Source: Ipomoea triloba
Lineage: Eukaryota > Streptophyta > Magnoliopsida > Solanales > Convolvulaceae
Assembly: GCF_003576645.1 (NCBI RefSeq)
Contig: NC_044925.1
Coordinates: forward strand, 5,732,003-5,796,002
Reading direction: 5' to 3'
Length of the DNA stretch: 64,000 nt
Part shown: positions 34,662 through 43,336 of the stretch, one piece after another
How the letters are laid out: every line of letters starts with the position of its first letter
Numbering within the stretch: position 1 is the first letter of the stretch
Made by a program: the position numbers and the translations under genes
The notes under the pieces: generated by a model
Database searches by the model: none
Told to the model about the DNA's origin: nothing
The model's input: the letters and a program-made list of their open reading frames with translations, nothing else

Positions 34662-35554
34662 TATATTATAATGTACAATATAATAATATAGTTGAATTTT
34701 CGTATATTTGGTCAAGTATCTATTATCATAACATACAAAATAAAAATTTTGTATGATTAATATAATCTCTAATCATATACATATTTATATAAATTTATAG
34801 AGAAAAATTTACATTATTAAATTGAATTATTCCTAATCTTATTTCATATATATTATAATTCTAACAATATGAATAATAACTAAGAAATTATACTTAGAAA
34901 TTAAAAAAATGTAAAATTTAAATTTTGTATATGTGATTGTGTAATACAGTGTATATACAAATAATATTTATTAATATGTATATATGTAAATTCTATAATA
35001 TAATTTCTGTAATTATAATTTATATTGATATATTATAATTAAAGTAATTAAATTTGTAAACTAACAAATAGAATTTTTATTTTGTATGATTAATATAATG
35101 CATAAGTATATGTATGTATGCATTTTTATAAATTTAAATATTTATGAATACACATTTTGTTAATTTAATAATTTTATTTTTAATTATATTTTATATTCTA
35201 TTAATTATAATTAAGAAAATTACATTTACTAATTAAAAGAATTTAATTTTTAAATCAATATGGATTAATGAAGTCCCCAACTATATTATATATTTAGACA
35301 AATTTTTAAATATTTTTGAATTTTTAATTAAGAATATGAGTTTAGACATATTTTAAAATAATTTTTTAATAAATATTCATTGTAGTAATTAACGTGTATA
35401 ATTATGACAATAATCACAATTATATAAAAAAAATGTATATATATTCTTATATTGTACAAAATACTATAAATATAATATGTCTACAAAAATTGATAAAAAG
35501 AGAAATTGATAATTTTTTTATTATATAGATATTGATAAATATTATATAATTTTT
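34662..35554. other. Very AT-rich sequence, nothing recognised
   Basis: Nearly pure A/T sequence between the solo LTR and the duplicated MITE half. It is possibly the body of the Helitron whose end is at 33263. No gene. Confidence 0.45.
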
Positions 35555-35862
35555 TTCTCAGTCAAAGTCTAAATCGGAACCATTAATCTCAGTCAAAGTC
35601 TCTTCGACTGAGATTATATTTATATGTATAGCGTATAGGACATGAGAAATACGAGTAATAATACACTATACAGGTGAACGGACAATTTTACCCCTTTATT
35701 TGACCTCAACTTAATCAAAATTTGACTAAAGGACCGACATTGGATAGAATTTTAAAGTCAAAGAATTTAAACTGTCCAATTTAAAATGTCGGGGACTAAT
35801 TTTAAAAAATAAACATAATCGAAAGACCATTGTTGAAATTAACTCTATTTTAAACCCTAATT
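35555..35862. repeat. Duplicate of the right half of the 32728-33248 MITE plus flank
   Basis: TCTCAGTCAAAGTCTAAATC through AACTCTATTTTAAACCCTAA repeats 32960-33262 with few differences. Because the flank (ATTTTAAACCCTAA) is included, this is a segmental copy rather than a second insertion. Confidence 0.85.
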
Positions 35863-36116
35863 CACAAGGTACACCCTGGTCATGGTAGAACAGTTGAATA
35901 AATTTCTCGAAAAGTCAATTAATCGTTAATTACAACGCGTGAGGGCTGGTCACTCGTTTCGGTCGTTTTTGGTCCGAGTCAAACGTCCAATAGTTTATAG
36001 TCTGTATACTGTCGCATTGAATTTGGAATTGAAAACGGCCTCAAATAGCTGTCCTATATATATATATATGCAATAATTCTTCCCGATCATATTATACGCA
36101 GTAAATATTAGGCGAG
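35863..36116 (+). promoter_or_regulatory. Upstream region of the phospholipase gene
   Basis: It contains a TATATATATATAT stretch (36056-36069) about 50-60 bases before the start codon, which could serve as a TATA region. ACGCGTGAGG lies at about 35936. Function is inferred from position. Confidence 0.4.
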
Positions 36117-38424
36117 ATGCAAGCAATTGGCCGCCACCCACACAGCCACCCTTCAACCACCGGTCTCCGCCGCAGCAGCCATCTTTCCGCCACCGCAAAA
36201 GGAAGTCCTGTGATCCGTGCCTACAAAGATGTTTCTTTCGAAACTCACAAGAAGAAGAGGGGCTCAAACCGGGCCACGAAATTAGCCGAATCCTTGTCTA
36301 ACTTCATCAATCTTCAAATCGAGACGGCTAGTCTTGCCAAGCGGAACAATATCGTGGGCATCGATGACAAGGCAGACACTCCCTTAATGTCCCCCAAGGA
36401 AAACATATCGGAGAAATGGCGCGAGCTCCATGGCTGCAAGGAATGGGAAGGCCTTCTCGACCCGCTCCACCCGTGGCTCCGGCGAGAGATCGTCAAGTAC
36501 GGGGAGTTCGCGCAGGCGACGTACGACGCCCTCGACTTCGACTACTACTCGGAGTATTGTGGGAGTTGCAGGTTCAATCCCCACAAGCTGTTCGACAAAT
36601 TGTCGCTGAGAAGAAGCGGGTACAAAGTCATAAAGTACGTGTACGCGATGTCGCAGATCGACATGCCGGAGTGGCTGGAGACGTCGCGCTTGGTGAACCG
36701 ATGGAGCAAAGACTCGAACTGGATCGGGTTCATAGCCGTGAGCGACGACGAAGAAACGCGGCGGATCGGGCGGAGGGACATCGTGGTGGCGTGGCGAGGC
36801 ACGGTGACGCCGACGGAGTGGTACGAGAACACGCAGAACAAGTTGCAGCCAGTTGGGCAGGGTGAAGCCAAAGTAGAACAGGGATTCCTTAGCATTTACA
36901 CCTCCAAGTGCGAGTCAACCAGGTACAACTAGGGCCTTTAATGATTCTAGTCAAATATCTTATTATTTTATTAGAATTTAACTAAAGAAAATTTTATTTT
37001 TAAGGCAAAAACTTGTGTGAGACCGTCTCACCATGAGACGGGTCGGGTCAAGATACAAAAGTAACACTTATATGCACAAATGACATACTTATATGCTAAT
37101 ATGTAATACTAATCAGGAATAAAATTTTTGTTACTTATTAGGGTAAATGTAATAATTTTAAGGGAAAATACAATTCTTGATTATTAAAAATTTATAATTA
37201 GGTATATAACTAGGTAGTTGATTAGGAAATTGAACAATAGGACTAAATGTGATACAAATTATCATGGTTAAGGTGCTCATCGGACGGTCAAGAAGCATTG
37301 GGGAGCCGATTAATCTTTTTTTTTTTTTTTATAAATTTGTTTAATTTTTTAAGACTTAATAATTATAAACTATTTAGAGTTGATACTAAAATATTAAATA
37401 TTAACCTAAAAACATGAGGTTAAACAATTTAGGGTTATTTCTGTGGTTTTGAATGAAATAACTCAATAAAAAAAGAATGGAACAATACCTAATCAGCTAG
37501 GCGATCTAGGCGGCCTAGTTGGTTGCCTAGACGGCTTAGTCCGCCGCCTAGTTGGTCGACTCCTACTTTTTACCTTAACTTTTACTCTCTCAGGCACTCT
37601 TAATATAGACACTTTCTTTTAGGATCTACTTAATGAAAATATCATATTCTTAATTGCCACACTATGAAGTAAAAGTAAGAAGTAGAATTTAAGAATTCAT
37701 GTAGCAGAATTATTATAAAGTATTTTGATTTATTTACTCCCTTAGGTACAACAAATCAAGCGCCTCAGAACAGGTCATGCGGGAGCTCCGAAACCTGGTG
37801 GACTTCTACAACCAAAGAGGCGAAGAAACCAGCCTAACAATCACCGGCCACAGCCTCGGCGGCGCACTGGCCGTGCTCAACGCCTACGAATCCGCCGCCA
37901 ACTTCCCCGGCCTCCCCATCGCCGTCATATCCTTCGCCTCCCCCAGAGTCGGCAACATCGCATTCCGCGACGAGCTCTACCAAATGGGGGTCAAAACCCT
38001 ACGCGTGACGGTGAAACAAGACCTAGTCCCAAGAATGCCGGGAATAGTCTTCAACGAAAGCCTCCAAAAGTTCGACGATTTCACGGGGACACTAGAGTGG
38101 GTCTACACGCACGTGGGAGCCGAACTCAAGCTCGACGTCAGATCGTCGCCGTATCTGAAAAGAGGGTTCAATTTCATCGGAATCCATATGCTGGAAACGT
38201 ACCTTCATCTTGTTGATGGGTTCATAAGCACCAGTTCCACGTTTAGATCCGACGCCAAAAGGGATGTGGCGTTGGTGAACAAGGATTGTGACATGTTGGT
38301 AGATGAGCTAAGAATACCGCCCAATTGGTACCAATTAGCCAACAAGGGCATGGAGCGTAATTGCCATGGTAGGTGGGTTAGGCCTAAAAGGGACCCAGAA
38401 GACATACCTTCACCGACCATGTAA
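36117..38424 (+). CDS. Class I phospholipase A1, chloroplast (PLA1-Igamma-like), two exons
   Basis: Exon 1 is 36117-36922 and exon 2 is 37746-38424. They join in phase 2 to give about 494 residues, the usual size for PLA1-Igamma proteins. The first ~35 residues are rich in Ser/Thr/His/Arg and lack acids, as in a plastid transit peptide. Next come the family block ISEKWRELHG.KEWEGLLDPL, then GRRDIVVAWRGTV.P.EWYEN. Exon 2 carries the lipase motif GHSLGG (catalytic Ser about residue 305) and the Asp block VKQDLVPRMPG. A likely catalytic His lies in FIGIHMLETYLHLVDGF. Enzymes of this DAD1-like class release sn-1 fatty acids from galactolipids and phospholipids and can feed jasmonate synthesis; which substrate applies here is inferred. 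The 823-bp intron contains three MITE pieces and has AGGTACAAC at both splice junctions. A decayed copy of the 3' end lies at 39187. Confidence 0.93.
36999..37175. mobile_element. Half copy of the palindromic MITE family, in the lipase intron
   Basis: GGCAAAAACTTGTGTGAGAC, CGTCTCACCATGAGACGGGT and the units ACACTTATATGCACAAATGA match one half of the element at 20260-20697. The second half is missing. Confidence 0.8.
37264..37567. mobile_element. CTAGGCG-type hAT derivative in the lipase intron, inverted
   Basis: The reverse complement of 37320-37410 aligns with 13070-13150 of the hAT element at 12742 (shared ATATTTTAGTATTAACT-like and TTTATAATTATTA phrases). CTAGGCGATCTAGGCGGCCT and related units sit near the right. 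CATGGTT at 37264 resembles one TIR. The right end and target duplication were not resolved. Confidence 0.6.
37568..37690. mobile_element. Small MITE in the lipase intron
   Basis: TTTTTACCTTAACTTTTACT, CTCTCA ... GACACTTTCTTTTAGGATCT and GAAGTAAAAGTAAGAAG resemble the insertion at 40001-40179 in the duplicated lipase tail. Boundaries are approximate. Confidence 0.45.
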
Positions 38425-39186
38425 CCGGCCTCGTGCTGGATCAGATCATTATCAACTTGTATTCTTTGTGTATATATTTTTAGCTTTTACTTTTGTGTTG
38501 GTTAAGCAATATAAATTAGGGCGGCTAATAGATGGAACACGAAAGGAAAAAAATTGTTTGTGTTCGTTTGTTAAGAGTTTTAGAATTTTCGTGTTCGTTT
38601 GTTAAGGTTTCTAAAAATTATATTCGTGTTTGTATGTTAACTTGTTAAGTAATGTTCATTAAAGTTTGTGAACGTGTTCATGAACATCTTCATTAATGTT
38701 GTCAGATCAAACACGTTCGCGAATGTTATATAAACAAATACATGTACATGTTCATGATCATAATTTGTCCGTGAACAAGAAATATAAATAGTCTATATGT
38801 TCATGAACAATAACCAAACAAATAACATAACGACTTAAAAATATTACAAATAATTTCAAAAGTAACATCTAACATCAAAGTCAAAATACCAAGTCCAAAA
38901 AAAAAAAAAAAAAAAAAAACTTGTTTGTCCACATTACAAACTAAAAACATAATAAATTTAGACTTAGTATCCACAAAGCTTAATACCTTTAACTGCAAGT
39001 TCAATCTAGTGATATCGTCTTCACATCTTCAGTAAATTATATTAAATTATATATATTGTTATATTAAATATTACAATTAAAGATAAAATGATATATATTA
39101 AATTAAAGAATTAACAATACTTACTTTTGCTTTTCTTGTAAGATTGTACAAGTTAGGCAATAGTCACTACTTCCAAATAGTAGCAT
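38425..39186. other. 3' flank of the lipase gene with GTTCATGAAC-type repeats
   Basis: From about 38555 to 38830, TGTTCGTTTGTTAAG, GTGTTCATGAACATC, ACATGTTCATGATC and TATGTTCATGAACAA recur as palindromic units, typical of hAT-type MITE remnants. A poly-A tract lies at 38897-38919. No gene. Confidence 0.45.
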
Positions 39187-39243
39187 TTGATGAGCTAAGA
39201 ATACCACCCAATTGGTACCAATTGGCCAACAACGGCATGGAGC

Positions 39244-39657
39244 AATCGTTATATATAGCGCACTGTGGACCCTGGTCTGAAACGACGTCGTTTTGAATGT
39301 TAGTAGACGGTGGACGCGAATGACTTCAGGGAATACACAAAATTTTTATCTAGAATACACAAAATGACTTGAGAGAATACACAGAATATTGACACAACTA
39401 TACAGAAACCATCCTCCTAACATTCGAATACACAAAACATGTCACAACCTATGTTTAAGTACCCCTATCATGAATACACAGAATCGTAGTCTACAATACA
39501 CAGTACCACTAACATGAATACAACAAATACACAAACACACCACTAACGTGATTTCCAAAAAAAAAAAAAAAATCGTTAATTTTAAATGACCAAAACGACG
39601 TCGTTTTGGTACGGGGTGCACAATGCATTGTGCACCCTGGTCCACGATATAAATTAC
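39244..39657. mobile_element. MITE in the duplicated lipase tail
   Basis: Flanked by CGGCATGGAGC and CGGCATAGAGC (11 bases, one mismatch), which are a single site in the intact lipase gene. Near both ends are ACGACGTCGTTTTG and GTGGACC/CCCTGGTCCAC-type motifs in inverted arrangement. The interior repeats GAATACACAAAAT units. Confidence 0.75.
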
Positions 39658-39767
39658 CGGCATAGAGCGTAATTCCCATGGTATGTGGGTTAGGCCTAAA
39701 AGGCTAAAAGGGACCCAGAGGACATACCCTCACCGATCATGTAACCGATCTCACGCTTTTGTTCAAA

Positions 39768-39978
39768 TTATACTATGGACCAGGGTCTACACATTTTGTA
39801 TCTGTAATTGACAGTATATCTGTAGCTATTATATTATGTGTCAGTAATTATTTATGTTATTTATTTATATGTATATAAATTATTAACAGCAGATACTGAA
39901 TGTTTTAATTGAAGGTACAAAATTTTTTTATCAGGATTTACAATACAATATGAACTCTGGTCTATGGTATAACATTGA
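39768..39978. mobile_element. Second MITE in the duplicated lipase tail
   Basis: The left end TCAAATTATACTATGGACCA and the reverse of the right end TCAATGTTATACCATAGACC are an inverted pair. The element separates two stretches that correspond to neighbouring positions downstream of the intact lipase gene. The duplication (ACGCTTTTG/ATGCTTTTA) is imperfect. Confidence 0.6.
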
Positions 39979-40000
39979 TGCTTTTATATATTTTTAACTT

Positions 40001-40179
40001 AGAAAATACTACTTGGACTCCCAAATTCTACTCTCTACTTTTACTCTCTCACATACAAGTGTGATGTTGACACTTTTCTTGAGACTCACAGAATGAAGAT
40101 AACCTGATAACCTATCATATCTTGTCACATCCAAGTAAAAGTGAAGAGGCATAAAATGAGAGTCGATGTAATAAAACTC
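40001..40179. mobile_element. Third MITE in the duplicated lipase tail
   Basis: TTTTAACTT occurs exactly at both sides (39992-40000 and 40180-40188). In the intact gene's 3' flank the corresponding TTTTTAGCTTTTACTTTT is continuous. The ends are weakly inverted (AAAATACTAC and reverse GTTTTATTAC). Confidence 0.7.
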
Positions 40180-40330
40180 TTTTAACTTTTACTTTTCTGT
40201 TGGTCAAACAATATAAATTAGTTGGGAGTTGGGACACGGCATTCACAAGTCTTGACATTAATTAAGGTTGGAATTGGTATTCTTCATAAAAACGTGAAAA
40301 ATGATGGAATGGAGAAAAGAGTGACAAGTC

Positions 40331-40460
40331 AAGGACCTTCGGATCCAGTGACACTAAGTTGCTCTCTCATTTAGAAGCTAGGTTGCGAGTTTGAGTTGGG
40401 GGTGATATTAACTTGAAATAGAGTAAGTAGTATTCAAAAAAAAAAAAAGAAAAAAAAAAG
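40331..40460 (+). mobile_element. SINE-like element
   Basis: ATCCAGTGACACTAAGTTGC, then GAGTTTGAGTTGG (B-box-like), then a short body and an A-rich tail (40437-40460). The arrangement suggests a tRNA-derived SINE. Target duplications were not found, so this is tentative. Confidence 0.45.
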
Positions 40461-42114
40461 AGTGAGAGTGAAAGGGAAATTTCTTTGAAAAACTAGGGAA
40501 GTTAACGAAAGATTTTTAGAGTATTCGTGTTTGTTTGTTAAGGTTTTTAAAAAAATTCCTAAAGTGAAGAAGTATCTTACAATTTTAAAAATAAAATAAA
40601 TTGCACTTAAATGAGCCTGTTCGTGAATAATATAATTTTAAAGAAACACTAAACAACATGCTCATAAACATTACTAAACAGTGGCAGATCTAGAAAACTT
40701 TCTCAGTGGGAGCGAAAGATAAACTAACAAGATATTTTGCAAAAAATGAAACACTTTAGAGATCGAGTCATAAATATTATTAACTAGAGATGAAAAATCA
40801 AAATACATCTAACATAAAAAATATTTAAAACAAAATATGGAAAACACATTATAAATCACTCATCTCACTATTAATAGTTAAAAAATGTCAAAAAAAAAGT
40901 TCACTCATCTCACTATTAATATTAAGAAATAAAACAAAATCACAATATTACAAATAAAAAATTCAATTAAAATTCTCACTATTAATATTAAAAATTTTCA
41001 AAAACAAAATTCAATTCTAATGCTACGGGTTTGAACAATAGACATTGAATTCTCAGTATTGATATTAAAAGATTTGAAAACAAAATTCAATGCTAATTGC
41101 AAGATTCAAACAATAGACCATTTCATTTCAAGGTATGAAAGAAGCCTTACCATCTAAGCTAAATTAACCTTTTTTTAAATATTGATATACTTAATATATA
41201 TATGGGATGACAATATACCTGTGAGAAAGAAAAATAGGATGGTCATATTTCAATTTTAAGGACAGAAATTAAAAGATAGTCTTAAAAAGTTAGGCATGAA
41301 TCATGATCCAAAAAATATAGGCTGCTTAATGTGCTAGCATTAATTTATGAATTTCTCCCGAACAAATTAAAATGAAAATGCATTATATATCAGAATGAAG
41401 TAGCTAGTTCTACAGCATATTTGGAGTAATTGTTCTGTATATGTACATGAGACCCCGGTGGATGCATGAACCTAGGACAAAATTGGTTAAAATAAGAACC
41501 ATTTATAACAAGAAGAAATACAGAAGAAGAGTAATGACTATTGAAATCAAATAGTGACCCCTCCCAGCATACTCGCATTAATGATTCAGCAGTTCACATG
41601 CTCTGGCATTATCCATTGCCAGTTAGAATAGTTAAACCAACTAATGGTTAACAAACAACCAATCTGAACCTTAAGAATCACATTTTTCATTAGAAACTTC
41701 ACATCCTATTCTGGTTTTTTTTTTTTTTTTTGGGTGAAAGGAAGGGACCAATTATTCAATCAATTATTCAATTTAACACTCGGCCATCACTTACCCTAGC
41801 TACACATGGATAATGCAACAAATATATGTTAATAATTAAGAGTTGGACACTTTATGGCAGAGTGCTGAAGCACAAAACAAAAAGGAGCACTATACTCTCC
41901 TGGTTCTGAAGCAACATAGAAACATGCAACTGGCTCACTGGGCACATGACAATTCTACCTGCACCCAACGAGTTACCCACATCCTCGCTCCAATCGGTAA
42001 TAAAATACCTACATAATTTGGGTAACGGGTATAGGTATGGGGGAAAAATTTTAAACCTGCGCGGGTATGGGGACGTGTGCGGGGAGGTATCCCCGCTGCG
42101 CATATATATATATA
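40461..42114. other. Intergenic DNA, no gene seen
   Basis: AT-rich sequence with short duplications (CACTCATCTCACTATTAATA near 40858 and 40902) and a poly-T run (41715-41731). Around 41900-42100 there is a GC-richer patch (GGGTATGGGGACGTGTGCGG) like hAT subterminal sequence. No coding evidence. Confidence 0.45.
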
Positions 42115-42518
42115 TCTAAAAACATAATAAATGTGAATGAAGGTTATGCCCCTCATTTATTTCCATTTTTTCCGTTAAGGTTTTTTGTACATTATGCTAT
42201 AAAAGTTGTACTACATAATATTTTGGACAAATATACCCCTACCATTATAACTTCTGTTATCTTTTCTACTGTTGTTACTATGCACATGCATCCACCGTAT
42301 ATTTTCTTATCTTCTTCAATAATAATAATAATAATAATATATACACATTAAATATTAGAGTTATATGTTAGTTATTTTTTAAAATATAAATATCCAATAA
42401 AAATATTTTACATTATTATTATTATTATTATTTACTATATTAAAATTTAAAATTTTAATACAAAATATTAATATTGGACACCTGTTTTTTTTTGCGAATC
42501 GCGCATAAGAAAAACTAG
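42115..42518 (+). mobile_element. Small non-autonomous Helitron, 404 bp
   Basis: The 5' end is A|TCTAAAAACATAATAAATG. The 3' end is GCGAATCGCGCATAAGAAAA, ACTAG|T. A GC hairpin (GCGAATCGC) stands just before the CTAG, and A and T flank the element. Only an (AAT)n/(ATT)n-rich interior, no coding sequence. Confidence 0.65.
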
Positions 42519-42550
42519 TATATATATATATTAAAAGTTAGAGATACAAA

Positions 42551-42633
42551 TGCTGGCTATGGGGTTCGAACCCATGCGCACTTTAGTGCAGAAGATCTTA
42601 AGTCTTCCCCCTTAACCTCTCGAGCAAACCAGC
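42551..42633 (-). tRNA. tRNA-Leu (UAA)
   Basis: On the minus strand the 5' acceptor strand GCTGGTT pairs with AGCCAGC, with A as discriminator. The anticodon arm is GAAGA-CTTAAGA-TCTTC, with anticodon TAA. A long variable arm (TGCAC/GTGC) follows, as in class II tRNAs. The T arm is ATGGG-TTCGAAC-CCCAT. There is no intron. The A box is slightly off consensus (TGCTCGAGAGG rather than TGGCNNAGTGG). A TTTTTCTTCAT-like T run is not immediately adjacent, so a terminator is not clear. It decodes UUA leucine codons in the cytosol if active. Confidence 0.9.
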
Positions 42634-42845
42634 AATTACCTTCAAATTGTGTTTACTATATTCTACACTTTAAAAATGATCAGGATTAGGTAAATCCAAT
42701 TAATATGAAGAAAAATCTCAACATCTTTCGAGGCACACATCTCAGGTCAATCTCATTTCAGATTCAACGGTAAAACGTGAAGAAAATATTAATGTTTATT
42801 ATTATTCAAGCGTGTGCATGTTCATATTCTTGCCGTATGCACAAG

Positions 42846-43212
42846 TGCCATAGGTTCTGTATTGTGGTGATATATTTTTCACTTTTACAGATGGGTTTGC
42901 TGGATTTCTGGTGCAGATCGTGTGTTTTTGTACCCCCTTACTCTGTCTTGTTTGTCATGTACCTTGTATGCATACGGTAGTAGTTACCAACTTTTGGGCG
43001 ACTATGGTTTTTTTTTTTTTTTTGTTTTTTTTTGTGGGTAGTAGGAGCACAGGTGCCATAGGTTCTGCTTTGTCATTGTATATTTTTCGCTTTTACATAA
43101 GGGTTTGCTGGATTGCTTGTTCAAACGTATGTTTTTAAATATCCTTATTCCACTGTGTGTTGTCATCTACCTTGTATGTATACAGTAGTAATTACAAACT
43201 TTTGGGGTCTGG
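42846..43212. repeat. Diverged tandem duplication, about 205-bp unit
   Basis: GTGCCATAGGTTCTG ... GGGTTTGCTGGATT ... CTACCTTGTATG.ATAC.GTAGTA.TTAC.AACTTTTGGG occurs twice (about 42846-43010 and 43051-43212). It lies just upstream of the FAR1-type transposase exons. Confidence 0.85.
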
Positions 43213-43336
43213 GTTTTTCTTTTTGAGGGGTGTTACAAGTGCACATTGTATTAATGTTATATGCACATGGCTGGGGGTGGCTTTCATCTATTGTGATACT
43301 TGTATACTAATATTGTTGCTTGTGTTTTTTTTCCCA

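Larger units (their letters stand above)
39187..40230 (+). pseudogene. Partial tandem copy of the lipase 3' end, split by three insertions
   Basis: GATGAGCTAAGAATACCACC, CAATTGGTACCAATTGGCCA at 39188-39243 matches the end of lipase exon 2. The match resumes at 39658 (GAGCGTAATTCCCATGG, GTGGGTTAGGCCTAAAAGG) through the stop region to about 39758, then resumes again in the 3' flank (39985-40000 and 40180-40228). Between these blocks lie insertions 39244-39657, about 39768-39978 and 40001-40179. A GGCTAAAA expansion and the lack of upstream lipase sequence make it non-functional. It is a truncated duplication, not a second gene. Confidence 0.85.

Noticed and set aside
36384..36895. Long frames of 116-149 codons overlapping lipase exon 1 in other frames
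   Set aside because: GC-rich exon shadows; the lipase frame explains the sequence.
39187..39760. Second lipase gene
   Set aside because: Only the last ~60 codons and 3' flank are present and are interrupted by a MITE; treated as a truncated duplicate.
40690..41170. Possible transposon around a GGCAGATCTAGAAAACTTTC motif
   Set aside because: Resembles common MULE or hAT remnants, but neither inverted ends nor a duplication could be identified.
42067..42351. 94-codon plus-strand frame
   Set aside because: Crosses the Helitron 5' border and a microsatellite; no protein family.
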